A DNA stretch of 64,000 nucleotides. Origin: Mycolicibacterium diernhoferi (GTDB taxonomy: Bacteria > Actinomycetota > Actinomycetes > Mycobacteriales > Mycobacteriaceae). This document shows positions 17,587-27,872 of this stretch, piece after piece. The number at the start of each line of letters is the position of its first letter. Position 1 is the stretch's first letter. The stretch is from assembly GCF_019456655.1 (NCBI RefSeq), contig NZ_CP080332.1, forward strand, positions 1,364,001-1,428,000, read 5' to 3'. The position numbers and the translations under genes were made by a program. The notes under the pieces were generated by a model. It made no database searches. It saw only the letters and a list, made by a program, of their open reading frames with translations, and had not been told where the DNA came from.

Positions 17587-20500
17587 ATGGAGTTCCTGCG
17601 GGAGAGACGGTCGGCGGCCCCGCTCATGCCTGCCGGGGCGATACCGGTGCGGCAACCGCCGGAGGTGCCGGTCGCCGAACCGGCCGGCCCGGTGGCGCGC
17701 CTGCTGCCGGTCCTGATGCTCGTCGCCGTCGGCGGCATGGTCGTGCTGTACCTGAGCGCACCGGCCGGGGCCGGTTCCTCGACCACCCGTAACCCGATGT
17801 ACCTGATCTTTCCGGTGATGATGGTGGTGTCGGTGCTGGGCACGCTGGCCCACACCGCGCGCGGACGCACCGCCGAGGTGGACGCCGGCCGCCGCAACTA
17901 TCTGCGCTACCTCGACGAACTGGCCGATCAGAGCAGGGAAACCGCCGCGGCCCAACATCTTTGCCTGCACTGGCGACATCCGGACCCGACAGTGCTGTGG
18001 GCGGTGGCCGGTGGCGGCCGGATGTGGGAGCGCCGTCCCGGGGATCCGGACTTCGGTCAGGTCCGGATCGGCCTGGGTCCCGGGCAGCCGGCGACCCCAC
18101 TGGTCGCCGCGCCGGCGGATCCCGTCGCCGAGAGTGACCCGGTCACCGCAGGGGCGCTGGAGGCCCTGATGATGGCCCGATCGACGGTGCCGGACCTGCC
18201 GGTCACTGTCGATCTGACCGGGCGCATCGGGTTGGCGGGCGGCCCATCTGCCGCCCGCGACCTGGTGCGCGCGATCATCTGCCAACTCGCGGTGTGGCAT
18301 GCTCCCGCCGACTTCGGAATCACTGCGGTGGCGGGAGAGGTTGACCACCAATGGGACTGGTTGAAGTGGTTGCCCCACCACGTGCGGTGTGCCGGCGCCC
18401 CCGGGCCGGCGCGCACCGTGGTGGTCCGCGATGGTGACGGGCCCGTGCCGGCCGGCCCCGATGTCGTGGTGTTGGACCTCAGCGGGGACGGCGACACCGT
18501 CATCGACCCGGCGGAACTCGCCCGCCCGGATGGGCTGTCCGTCGCCCAGGCGACGATGTGCGCCCGTCGACTGGCCCGGTGGCGTGCGGGTGCTGCGGGC
18601 GTCGAGCGCCGGGGGTGGGCGGAGTTGATGGGGGTGGGCAGCACCGCCGAACTCGATCCGGCGGTGCTGTGGCGCCCGCGACCGGACCGTGACCGGTTGC
18701 GGGCCCTGATCGGCATCGGTGCGGGGCCCGAGGATGGGGGCGAACCGGTGTATCTGGACATCAAGGAGGCCGCCGAACAGGGCATGGGTCCGCATGGCCT
18801 GTGCGTCGGGGCGACCGGTTCCGGGAAATCCGAGTTCCTGCGTACCTTGATCCTGGGCCTGGTCGCCACACATTCACCCGACGATCTGAATCTCGCCCTG
18901 ATCGACTTCAAGGGCGGCGCCACCTTCCTGGGCTTCGACCGGCTGTCCCACGTCTCGGCGGTGATCACCAACCTGGCCGAGGAGGCGTATCTGGTCAGCC
19001 GGATGCACGATGCGCTCTCCGGGGAGATCAACCGGCGGCAGCAGATTCTGCGCGCCGCGGGCAATCTCGGCAACATCGCCGATTACCGCCGTGCTCGCCG
19101 GGCCGGCGCCGAACTGCCCGCGCTGCCGGTGCTGTTCATCGTCATCGACGAGTTCTCCGAATTGTTGAGCAAGCATCCGGATTTCGCCGAGTTGTTCGTG
19201 GCGATCGGTCGGCTGGGCCGGTCGCTGGGCATGCATCTGCTGCTGGCCAGTCAACGCCTGGACGAGGGCAGGCTGCGCGGGCTGGAGACCCACCTGTCCT
19301 ATCGGGTATGCCTGAAGACGTTCTCGGCCGCGGAATCCCGGGCGATTCTCGGCGTTCCCGACGCCTACGAACTGCCCGCCGCACCGGGTGCGGCCTACCT
19401 GAAGACCTCGGACGGGCGACTGGTCCGGCTGCGCACGGCCTTCGTCTCCGGTACGGAGACCGGGACCGACACGCCCCGTGATGTCCGGCCGCGGCTGTTC
19501 ACCTGCACGTCCGGCCCGGCAGACGACCACCCGGCACCGGACCGCGGCGAGGACACCCCGACCGTCCTCGACGCCGCACTGGCCCGGTTGGTCGGCCACG
19601 GCGCCCCGGCACACCGGATGTGGCTGCCCGTGCCGGTTACCTCGCCCACCCTGGACGACCTGCTCGCCCAGCATGAGCAAACGCCGCTGAGTGCACCGAT
19701 TGCCCTGGTGGACAACGCCTTCGCGCAGCGGCGTGATGTGCTCGCCGTCGATCTGACCGGCGCCGGCGGACACGCGGCGGTGGTGGGGGCGACGCGGTCG
19801 GGCAAGTCCACCGTGCTGTGCACGCTGCTGCTGGCGTTGGCCGCCGCGCATACCCCCGCCGAGGTGCAGTTCTACTGCCTGGACTTCGGCGGCGGAACAC
19901 TTGCCGCCGTGGCGGACCTTCCGCACACCGGTGTGGTGGCCGGTCCCGGTGACGGCGAGCTGGCCGGTCGCACGGTCGCGCAGCTGCAGGCGCTCATCCG
20001 GCGCCGGGAGAGTGGTCGGGAACCGGTCGCCGACGGGTACGGCGAGGTGTTCCTGGTGGTGGACGGCTGGGGCGCACTGCGCGCCGTCGACGAGGAGGGC
20101 CGGCCGGGTATGGAGGACGCCATCACCGCGATGGCGATGCACGGGCTGGCCTACGGGGTACACGTGATCGTGGCCGCCTCGCGGTGGGCCGAGCTGCGGC
20201 CCGCGCTCAAGGACCAACTCGGCACCCGCATCGAGCTGCGCCTGGGCGAACCCGCCGAATCGGAGATGGACCGCACGGCGGCGCGTCACCTCGCCGACAG
20301 CCCGCCGGGCACCGGCATCACCCGCGACGGCCGGCTGTTCCGGGTGGCCCGGCCACAGCTGTACGGGATGGATGCCGCCGGCGCCGCGGACGACATGCGT
20401 GGCCGATCCGCCGGACGTGCCGCCGTCCCGGTCCGGTTGCTGCCGGCGTTGGTGCAACGCACCTCGGTTCCGGCGCCCGGGGCGAGCGCCACGCATGTGA

Positions 20501-21183
20501 CCATCGGCATCGGTGAATCCGAACTGCGGCCACTGGCAATCGATTTCGCAGAATCCTCGCATCTGATCGTGCTGGGCGACACCTGCTGCGGCAAGACCGC
20601 GGCACTACGCACCCTGTGCGCCCAGCTGACCGCGACGTGCACGCCGCAGCAGGTCGAGCTGCACATCGTCGACGTGCGCCGGACCTTGCTCGGGGCGGTC
20701 GACACCGGGCACCTCGCGGGCTATCTGATGTCCGCCGGCATGCTGGGCGAGCACCTCTGCGGATTGGTCGAGCGGCTCCGCACCCGGTTGCCGGGCGCGG
20801 GGGTGACTCAGCAGCAGTTGCGTGACCGGTCCTGGTGGTCGGGACCGGAGATCTACCTCATCGTCGACGACTACGAGCTGATCACCGGGGCCGGGCACGA
20901 CCCGTTGGCGGCACTGCTGGAGCTGCTGCCGCATGCCCGCGACATCGGCCTGCACCTGGTGCTCGCCCGGCGGGCCGGGGGCGCGGCCCGGTCGATGTTC
21001 ACCGCGGTGCCGTCCACCCTGCGTGAACTCGGCAGCGCCGGCCTGCTGATGAGCGCGGGACCCGAGGAGGGCGCGCTGCTGGGTTCGGCTCGGCCCGCTC
21101 GGCTGCCTCCCGGGCGGGCGACCCTGGTCGTGCGGGGGCGCGCCGATGAACGGGTCCAGATCGGATGGTCGGCACCTCCGTGA
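17587..21183 (+). CDS. eccC4: ESX-4 FtsK/SpoIIIE-type ATPase EccC4
   Basis: Motor ATPase of ESX-4 that recognises Esx-type substrates, about 1198 aa as a single chain. The N-terminus begins MEFLRERRSAAPLMPAG and includes a PPEVP motif, then two membrane helices (about residues 36-80). Three tandem ATPase domains follow: P-loop 1 GATGSGKS (408-415, Walker B LFIVIDEF), P-loop 2 GATRSGKS (734-741) and P-loop 3 with GDTCCGKT (Lys1003). All three keep the Lys; the third has two cysteines in the loop. ATG 17587 is chosen for the match to EccC N-termini, although no strong ribosome-binding site is seen. It overlaps the next gene. Confidence 0.93.
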   Translation: MEFLRERRSAAPLMPAGAIPVRQPPEVPVAEPAGPVARLLPVLMLVAVGGMVVLYLSAPAGAGSSTTRNPMYLIFPVMMVVSVLGTLAHTARGRTAEVDAGRRNYLRYLDELADQSRETAAAQHLCLHWRHPDPTVLWAVAGGGRMWERRPGDPDFGQVRIGLGPGQPATPLVAAPADPVAESDPVTAGALEALMMARSTVPDLPVTVDLTGRIGLAGGPSAARDLVRAIICQLAVWHAPADFGITAVAGEVDHQWDWLKWLPHHVRCAGAPGPARTVVVRDGDGPVPAGPDVVVLDLSGDGDTVIDPAELARPDGLSVAQATMCARRLARWRAGAAGVERRGWAELMGVGSTAELDPAVLWRPRPDRDRLRALIGIGAGPEDGGEPVYLDIKEAAEQGMGPHGLCVGATGSGKSEFLRTLILGLVATHSPDDLNLALIDFKGGATFLGFDRLSHVSAVITNLAEEAYLVSRMHDALSGEINRRQQILRAAGNLGNIADYRRARRAGAELPALPVLFIVIDEFSELLSKHPDFAELFVAIGRLGRSLGMHLLLASQRLDEGRLRGLETHLSYRVCLKTFSAAESRAILGVPDAYELPAAPGAAYLKTSDGRLVRLRTAFVSGTETGTDTPRDVRPRLFTCTSGPADDHPAPDRGEDTPTVLDAALARLVGHGAPAHRMWLPVPVTSPTLDDLLAQHEQTPLSAPIALVDNAFAQRRDVLAVDLTGAGGHAAVVGATRSGKSTVLCTLLLALAAAHTPAEVQFYCLDFGGGTLAAVADLPHTGVVAGPGDGELAGRTVAQLQALIRRRESGREPVADGYGEVFLVVDGWGALRAVDEEGRPGMEDAITAMAMHGLAYGVHVIVAASRWAELRPALKDQLGTRIELRLGEPAESEMDRTAARHLADSPPGTGITRDGRLFRVARPQLYGMDAAGAADDMRGRSAGRAAVPVRLLPALVQRTSVPAPGASATHVTIGIGESELRPLAIDFAESSHLIVLGDTCCGKTAALRTLCAQLTATCTPQQVELHIVDVRRTLLGAVDTGHLAGYLMSAGMLGEHLCGLVERLRTRLPGAGVTQQQLRDRSWWSGPEIYLIVDDYELITGAGHDPLAALLELLPHARDIGLHLVLARRAGGAARSMFTAVPSTLRELGSAGLLMSAGPEEGALLGSARPARLPPGRATLVVRGRADERVQIGWSAPP

Positions 21184-22286
21184 CAGTGCTGGTGATCGGC
21201 CCGGCAGCGGTATCGGGTGGCGAACCGGTACCGGATGAAATGGTCTGTGCGGCAATCGATGCGATCGATGACCGGCATGCGCTCGTCGAGGACCGGGTGG
21301 TGGATGTCGACGCGCTGTGGGCGTCGGTCATCGCTGCGGCCCTGCCCCACCCGGTGGCCCGGCTCACCCTGGTGTGCCCGGGCTGGTGGAGCGATGACCG
21401 GGTGACCCGCATCCGTCGGGCGGTCGGCCCGGACCCGGAGATCGTCATCCGGAGGCGGCACGAGGTCGACGGGACGGGCGGATGCCGGGTGGAGATCGCA
21501 CGGGAGTTCGTGCTGTGCCGCATCGCCGGCCGGCCGGTCGCCGCGGTACCGAGATCGGCGCCGGCCACCGACGTCGCACGGGCGGTCGTGGCCGGCGTCG
21601 ACGGCGGCGGCCCGGTACTGATCGATGTGCCCGCACGCGTGGCCGGTGCGACCGAGCTCGCCGCCATGATCGCCCGGGGTCTGCGCGAACACGGCCGGGA
21701 GGTCGGGATGACCGACGATGCGGCCCTGTGCGCGGCGGTGCCCGACGACGGTCCCCCCGGCGCCCCGGCGCGGCGGGGCGCCGGGGCCTGCGCACTGCTG
21801 ACCTGCGGTGCGCTGCTCGCGGCCGGCTGGCTGGTGCCGCGCGCCGAGGAGGCTGGGGAACCGGTGGCGCTGATCACCGAAGGGCGGGTGACGGTCCGGC
21901 TCCCCGCCGGCTGGATGATCGACCGCGTCACCGGCAGCGCGGGTTCGCCACGCGTACAGGCGGATTCGCCGAGCGATCAACTCGCCGCGATACTTCTCAC
22001 CCAGTCACCGGCCGGCCCCGACCCGGGCCGCAGCGCGGCCGTTCTCAAGGCGGCACTGGAGCGCCAGCCCGAGGGTGTCTTCACCGACTTCCGCACCGAC
22101 GACCACCGCGGCGGCCGTGCCGTCAGCAGTTACACCGAGATCCGCGGCGATCGCGAAATCGCCTGGGCCGTCTTCATCGACGGCCCGGTGCGCATCGCCA
22201 TCGGATGCCAGCAGCCCGCGGGCGGCGGCCAACCGATCCGTGAGCACTGTGACGAGGCGATCCGGTCGGCCCGCGGCACGCCGTGA
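21180..22286 (+). CDS. Type VII secretion-associated protein (Rv3446c / TIGR03931 type)
   Basis: About 368-residue protein found between eccC4 and esxU in mycobacterial ESX-4 loci (Rv3446c-like). The N-terminal half, beginning with VTVLVIGPAAVSGG, is soluble and cytoplasmic. One membrane helix (CALLTCGALLAAGWLVP) follows, then an extracytoplasmic domain beginning ITEGRVTVRLPAGWMIDRVT. Its exact role is unknown, but genomic conservation ties it to ESX-4 function. The start is GTG 21180, overlapping the eccC4 stop by 4 nt (GTGA); ATG 21165 is the alternative. Confidence 0.85.
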   Translation: MTVLVIGPAAVSGGEPVPDEMVCAAIDAIDDRHALVEDRVVDVDALWASVIAAALPHPVARLTLVCPGWWSDDRVTRIRRAVGPDPEIVIRRRHEVDGTGGCRVEIAREFVLCRIAGRPVAAVPRSAPATDVARAVVAGVDGGGPVLIDVPARVAGATELAAMIARGLREHGREVGMTDDAALCAAVPDDGPPGAPARRGAGACALLTCGALLAAGWLVPRAEEAGEPVALITEGRVTVRLPAGWMIDRVTGSAGSPRVQADSPSDQLAAILLTQSPAGPDPGRSAAVLKAALERQPEGVFTDFRTDDHRGGRAVSSYTEIRGDREIAWAVFIDGPVRIAIGCQQPAGGGQPIREHCDEAIRSARGTP

Positions 22287-22370
22287 CATCAATTCCGGCA
22301 CAGACGGAACCGAACCGGGCATCGCTGCGTCCTACTCATGACGGCACCACACCGAACACGGGGGAGAGCG

Positions 22371-22682
22371 ATGATGTCCGCACTGAACACCGACCTGGAG
22401 CTCATGCATTCGGTCTCGGGTCAGATCGACGCCCGCAACGAGGAGGTCCGGGCCATGCTCGGCACCTTCATCGGGCGAATGTGCAGTGTCCCCGCATCGG
22501 TGTGGGGCGGTGCGGCGGCGGTGCGCTTCCGCGAGGTCGTGGACCGGTGGAACGCCGAATCGATGGCCCTGCACACCGCGCTGGGGCGCATCGCCGAGAC
22601 CATCCGGCTCAACGAGCGGACCCTGCGCGAGGCCGGCGACGGCCACTCGCACCGGATCGGCGCCGTCAGCAGCGAGCTGTAG
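22371..22682 (+). CDS. esxU: ESAT-6-like WXG100 protein EsxU
   Basis: Probable ESX-4 substrate, 103 aa, of the WXG100 family. It forms a helical hairpin with the turn at [15 protein letters not shown] (the W-x-G motif) and long amphipathic helices on each side. It likely pairs with EsxT, encoded 13 nt downstream. The start is ATG 22371, with GGGGGAGAG just upstream; ATG 22374 is equally possible. Order and spacing match Rv3445c/Rv3444c. Confidence 0.9.
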   Translation: MMSALNTDLELMHSVSGQIDARNEEVRAMLGTFIGRMCSVPASVWGGAAAVRFREVVDRWNAESMALHTALGRIAETIRLNERTLREAGDGHSHRIGAVSSEL

Positions 22683-22695
22683 AGGAGCCGGACCG

Positions 22696-22992
22696 ATGGA
22701 CATGATGCTGACCTACAACTTCGACGAGATCGAGTACACGGTGCGCCAGGAGATCCACGCCACCTCGGCCCGGTTCAATGCGGCGCTGGAGGAACTGCGC
22801 GCCCAGATCGCCCCGCTGCAGCAGACCTGGACCGCCGAGGCCGCCGAGGCGTACCGCGCCGAGCAGGTGCGCTGGAACCAGTCGGCCGCGGCGCTCAACG
22901 ACATCTTGTTCCGGTTGGGCAACGCGGTGCGCGAGGGGGCCGAGGACGTCTCGGCCACCGACCGCCGCGCGGCGAGCGCCTGGGGGCGGTGA
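22696..22992 (+). CDS. esxT: ESAT-6-like protein EsxT
   Basis: Probable ESX-4 substrate, 98 aa, helical-hairpin partner of EsxU. The turn reads LQQTWTAEAAEAYRAEQVRW, a W-x-A variant of the WXG motif followed by the YxxxQ-type helix. ATG 22696 has AGGAG (22683-22687) 8 nt upstream. The stop codon sits inside the first copy of a 22-bp tandem repeat (22973-23016), so the C-terminus (SAWGR) is encoded by the repeat. It is the last gene of the eccC4 unit. Confidence 0.9.
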   Translation: MDMMLTYNFDEIEYTVRQEIHATSARFNAALEELRAQIAPLQQTWTAEAAEAYRAEQVRWNQSAAALNDILFRLGNAVREGAEDVSATDRRAASAWGR

Positions 22993-23016
22993 CTCGAGCG
23001 CCTGGGGGCGGTGACC
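22973..23016 (+). repeat. Tandem 22-bp duplication across esxT stop
   Basis: Two copies (22973-22994 and 22995-23016), identical at 21 of 22 positions, beginning CGAGCGCCTGGGGGCGGTGA. Each copy carries a TGA in the same place; only the first is used by esxT. It looks like a slippage duplication, and a remnant of a longer esxT C-terminus is not needed to explain it. Confidence 0.85.
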
Positions 23017-23065
23017 CTGTGCGGTCCCGATTCGGGGGAGAGACCGGCGGGACCGCACAGTCACC
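23010..23065 (+). terminator. Strong hairpin after esxT
   Basis: Stem of 6 bp (GGTGAC/GTCACC), a 2-nt bulge, and a 12-bp perfect stem (TGTGCGGTCCCG / CGGGACCGCACA) around an 18-nt loop. There is no U-tract, as is common for actinobacterial terminators. A smaller hairpin CCGGGT-N6-ACCCGG follows at 23073-23090. It probably ends the ESX-4 transcript. Confidence 0.6.
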
Positions 23066-23193
23066 GCTCACCCCGGGTCGGTGAACCCGGCGGGTCGTTG
23101 TCGGCCGTCAACTATCCTGGTCACATGCGCTGCTGCCGGTGATCGGCTCAGCGCCGGAACAGTGGGCGTCGGCTCAGTGCCGGGAGTGTGAGC

Positions 23194-24480
23194 ATGGTGG
23201 CGATATCGGACACCGCCGGCGGCCCAGGGCCGTCGGCCAAAGTGCGTGCGCTCCATGAACTCTTCGTCGCAGGTCAGGTGGACGCCGCCTACCTCGATTC
23301 GGTGCCGTTGCGCCGGGTGGTGGCCGAGAGCTGGCAGCGCAGCCTGGCGACCGGAGTCGACCCGAACGGCGCCGGTCGGCACGCCGAGGCCCTCACCGCG
23401 CTGGAGGAGCTGCGCAGTTCCCATCCACTGGCACCGACGCTGCCGCTGATCCGCAGACTGCTCGTCGAGGATGCGGTGGACTCGGGCGGCGTCGTGGTCG
23501 CCATCACCGCCGCGGACGGCACCCTGCTCTGGGTCGAGGGGGACCGACAGGCCTGCCAGAAGGCCGAGGCGATGAACTTCGTTCCCGGCGCGAACTGGAG
23601 TGAGGACGTCGCGGGGACCAACGCCCCGGGCACCGCGCTCGCCCTGGGCCGCGAGGTGCAGATCCGCGGGTCCGAGCACTACGCGCGCATCGTGCACCCC
23701 TGGAACTGCACCGCTGTACCGGTCCACGATCCCGCCACCGGCGTGGTGCTGGGTGCCATCGACCTCACCGGCGGATCCCGCGTCGCCGCCCCGGAGACCC
23801 TGGCGTTGGTGCGGGCCACCGCCGTCGCGGTGGAAAACCAGCTCGCGCTGTTGCGGCTTACCCGCCCGGCCGTCGACACCGACACCGGGACCGCGAGACT
23901 GTCGGTCCTCGGCGCCGCCCGGCCCCGCTGGCAGGCCGGGGGTTCCACCCCGATCACCCTCACCGGTCGGCACGCCGACATCCTGGTGCTGCTGATCCGC
24001 CATCCGGAAGGCCTGAGCGCCGACCATCTGGCGATGCTGCTCGACGAGAAGGACCTCGACGTGGTGACCATCCGCGCCGAGATGTCGCGACTGCGCCGGG
24101 TGATCGGCAAGAATTTCATCGAGTCCCGGCCCTACCGGCTGCAGGAACCGGTGACCAGCGACCTCGGTGATGTGCTCGACGCGCTGCAGGCCGGCAACGT
24201 CAACGGCGCCCTCAACGCGTACACCGGAGCGCTGCTGCCGCAGTCGGTGTCCCCGGCCGTCGGGCGGCTGCGCAACGAACTGATAGCCAGCCTGCGTGGC
24301 GCCGTGCTCGCCGAATCCAAGGGCAGCAACGTCAGCCTGTTGCGGCGCTGGCTCCAGTTGCCGGAGGGGCGCGAGGACCGGACGGGATGGAAACTGCTGC
24401 ACGATCACGCCGCCACCGATCCGGTCGCGCGGGCCAGGGCCCGCGCGCATCTGGCGGGCCTGGACGCCGAACTCGGCTGA
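23194..24480 (+). CDS. GAF-domain transcriptional regulator with winged-helix end
   Basis: A 428-residue regulator. The N-terminal half resembles the sensor region of acetoin/AcoR-type activators: VVAESWQRSLATGVDP, then a GAF domain containing the NFVPGANWSEDVAGTNAPGT signature and HPWNCTAVPVHDPATG. The C-terminal half lacks the sigma-54 AAA domain of AcoR and instead has a winged-helix-like region (LTGRHADILVLLIRHPEGL ... VVTIRAEMSRLRRVIG). ATG 23194 is chosen because GGGAG lies 7 nt upstream. It is co-directional with the aldehyde/alcohol dehydrogenase genes and probably senses a metabolite of that pathway. Confidence 0.8.
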   Translation: MVAISDTAGGPGPSAKVRALHELFVAGQVDAAYLDSVPLRRVVAESWQRSLATGVDPNGAGRHAEALTALEELRSSHPLAPTLPLIRRLLVEDAVDSGGVVVAITAADGTLLWVEGDRQACQKAEAMNFVPGANWSEDVAGTNAPGTALALGREVQIRGSEHYARIVHPWNCTAVPVHDPATGVVLGAIDLTGGSRVAAPETLALVRATAVAVENQLALLRLTRPAVDTDTGTARLSVLGAARPRWQAGGSTPITLTGRHADILVLLIRHPEGLSADHLAMLLDEKDLDVVTIRAEMSRLRRVIGKNFIESRPYRLQEPVTSDLGDVLDALQAGNVNGALNAYTGALLPQSVSPAVGRLRNELIASLRGAVLAESKGSNVSLLRRWLQLPEGREDRTGWKLLHDHAATDPVARARARAHLAGLDAELG

Positions 24481-24577
24481 AAAATCTGAGCAATCCGGGC
24501 GGCACCCTGCCTGAACTGGTGTTTTGCCGTCCAAAAGGCGAGTTGCCGAAACCGCCGTGACGCCGCAGCATCGAGGC

Positions 24578-25513
24578 GTGGACATCGAACGTTACGCAGC
24601 CTTCCTGCCGCCGCACCGTCGCGCGATGACGATGGCGGCACCCGAGTCGACCTGGATGGCCTGGCGTGGGCGGCGCATCCACATCGCGCGCGCCGGCGCC
24701 CCGGACGCCCCGGTGCGCGCAATCCTGGTGCACGGCGGTGGCGGGTACTCGGGTGCGCTGTGGCCGCTGGCCGGTCTGGTCGTCGGCGACCCCGAGATCG
24801 ATGTCCAGGTGTTGGCACCGGACCTGCCGCTGTACGGCTACACCGAGGAACCCGCGCCCGGGACGGTGCGCTACCAGGACTGGATCGACCTGCTGTGCGA
24901 CATCGTCACCGCCGAACGGGCCCGCGACGACCGGCCGATCATCCTGTTCGGCGCCAGCATGGGCGGCATGCTGGCCTACGAGGTGGCCCACCGGACCGGC
25001 CAGGTGGACGCGGTGCTGGCCACCTGCCTGCTGGACACCGCCGACCCCCTCGTGCGCCGCGCGGTGGCCCGGCACCCGGTGCTCGGTCGGATCAGTGCCG
25101 GCGCGTTGCGCGCGATCAGTCCGGTGCTCGGGTCGGTACGGCTGCCGATCCACTGGCTGTCGGACATGTCGGCGATGAGCAACGACCCGGGACTGTCGCG
25201 GCTGTGCGCGGCCGACCCGCGTGGCGGCGGGGCGCGGGTGCCGCTGGGCTTCCTGTCGAGCTGGCTCAACTACCGGCACACCGCGCCGGAACACTACCGC
25301 GGCGCACCGGTCACCCTGGTCGCCCCGGCTGCGGACACCTGGACGCCGCCGGAGCTGAGTCTGCGCTTCCTGCACCGTATTTCAGGGAAGACAACGGCGG
25401 TGTTGCTGGAGGGCTGCGGGCATTACCCGATCGAGGAGCCCGGTCTCACCCAGCTGGAGGAGGCGGGTCTGCAGGTGCTGCGGGACGTGCTGGAGCAAGA
25501 TGCGCGACGGTGA
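24578..25513 (+). CDS. Alpha/beta hydrolase
   Basis: About 311-residue serine hydrolase of the alpha/beta fold. The oxyanion segment is LVHGGGGYSGALWPLAG, the nucleophile elbow is FGASMGGML (Ser in G-x-S-x-G) and a late histidine lies in LLEGCGHYPIEEPG. The substrate is unknown. The start is uncertain: GTG 24578 gives the sequence VDIERYAAFLPPHRRA and is preferred; TTG 24524 and GTG 24557 are in frame. The 3' end overlaps the convergent TetR gene by 68 bp. Confidence 0.82.
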   Translation: MDIERYAAFLPPHRRAMTMAAPESTWMAWRGRRIHIARAGAPDAPVRAILVHGGGGYSGALWPLAGLVVGDPEIDVQVLAPDLPLYGYTEEPAPGTVRYQDWIDLLCDIVTAERARDDRPIILFGASMGGMLAYEVAHRTGQVDAVLATCLLDTADPLVRRAVARHPVLGRISAGALRAISPVLGSVRLPIHWLSDMSAMSNDPGLSRLCAADPRGGGARVPLGFLSSWLNYRHTAPEHYRGAPVTLVAPAADTWTPPELSLRFLHRISGKTTAVLLEGCGHYPIEEPGLTQLEEAGLQVLRDVLEQDARR

Positions 25514-26105
25514 GCCGTAACTGCTCGATGTCGTAACCGTGGTCCGGCATCACCCGGTGCAGCTGCGCGTCGACCAGCGCCACGATGCTGCGCGCGGTCA
25601 GCTCCGGGTCTTCCTCGGTGCCCCGGTCGCAGCGTTTGAGGTGGTAGGCCACCTCGGCGCAGATCCGGTCCTCGAATATCCGCATCTCCTCAAGATCCGC
25701 GGCCGTCATCGCGACCCGGTGCAGCAGCGCGTGCAACCTCGGGTGATCGGCGTGCAGGTCCACCAACTCGCGCAGCACCTGATCCATGGTGTCCTCGAAC
25801 GGCGGGGCGGTGGCGCGGAGGCGCTCGAACAGCGCGGTCAGCCGGGCGTCGCTGTGCAGAACATGCCGGGCGGCCACCGCGTGCAGCAGCGCACCCTTGT
25901 CCGGGAAGTACTGGTAGAGGGTGCCGATCGAGAGCCCCGCCCGCTCGGCGATGCGATTGGTGGTGGCGGCCATCCCCTCCCGGGAGAACACCTGCGCAGC
26001 GGCCTCCACCAGGGTGGCCATCGTCTCTTTGGACCGGGCCTGGAGTGGACGTCTGCGTGCGGTGCCGATACTGGCGATGTTCTCCGAACTTGTTGTCCGT
26101 TGCAA
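25446..26105 (-). CDS. TetR-family regulator, divergent to aldehyde dehydrogenase
   Basis: DNA-binding repressor of the TetR family. The helix-turn-helix reads AATTNRIAERAGLSIGTLYQ followed by YFPDKGALLHAV, the usual family signature; the remaining helices form the ligand-binding domain. The start is uncertain: TTG 26105 gives about 219 aa, and the frame stays open upstream to an ATG at 26195 inside the dehydrogenase gene. The gene diverges from the aldehyde dehydrogenase across a region rich in TGCAAC repeats, likely its own operator. The probable inducer is an aldehyde, alcohol or acyl compound (inference). Confidence 0.8.
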   Translation of the reverse strand: MQRTTSSENIASIGTARRRPLQARSKETMATLVEAAAQVFSREGMAATTNRIAERAGLSIGTLYQYFPDKGALLHAVAARHVLHSDARLTALFERLRATAPPFEDTMDQVLRELVDLHADHPRLHALLHRVAMTAADLEEMRIFEDRICAEVAYHLKRCDRGTEEDPELTARSIVALVDAQLHRVMPDHGYDIEQLRLTVAHLAPARPAAPADPPPPAG

Positions 26106-26125
26106 CCGTGATGCAACTGTGCAAC
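26099..26125. promoter_or_regulatory. TGCAAC repeat cluster, candidate TetR operator
   Basis: Three direct copies of TGCAAC at 26101-26106, 26112-26117 and 26120-26125. The first lies within the palindrome GTTGCAAC (26099-26106). They sit between the TetR gene and the divergent aldehyde dehydrogenase gene, where an operator is expected. Confidence 0.45.
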
Positions 26126-26179
26126 CCCTAGGTTGGGTGATGAGCGACACACTGGAGTGTCCCGACCCAGGAGAAGGCC

Positions 26180-27703
<1,524 letters not shown>

Positions 27704-27717
27704 TCTGAGCGCTCCGC

Positions 27718-27774
27718 CGAACGTGGGCTCGGGTGCGATAGCCCCTCAAGGTCTCGCACCCAGGCTCACGTTCG
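27718..27774. repeat. Long imperfect inverted repeat between ALDH and ADH
   Basis: Two 21-nt arms (27718-27738 and 27754-27774) pair at 18 of 21 positions around a 15-nt loop; the left arm starts CGAACGTGGGCTCGGGTGCG. There is no U-tract. It could be a transcription attenuator between the two dehydrogenase genes or one copy of a dispersed mycobacterial palindrome. Confidence 0.6.
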
Positions 27775-27872
27775 CGGTCCCATGCCGATCGGCGTACCGC
27801 CGAAAACTGAGTAACAACTGGAGAAAAACAGAAGACAGCCATCGACCTATCACGATTCGCAGGAGCAGGACC

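Noticed and set aside
23194..24480. Sigma-54 dependent activator (AcoR)
   Set aside because: The GAF half fits, but there is no AAA+ domain or GAFTGA motif; the C-terminus is a winged-helix-like region.
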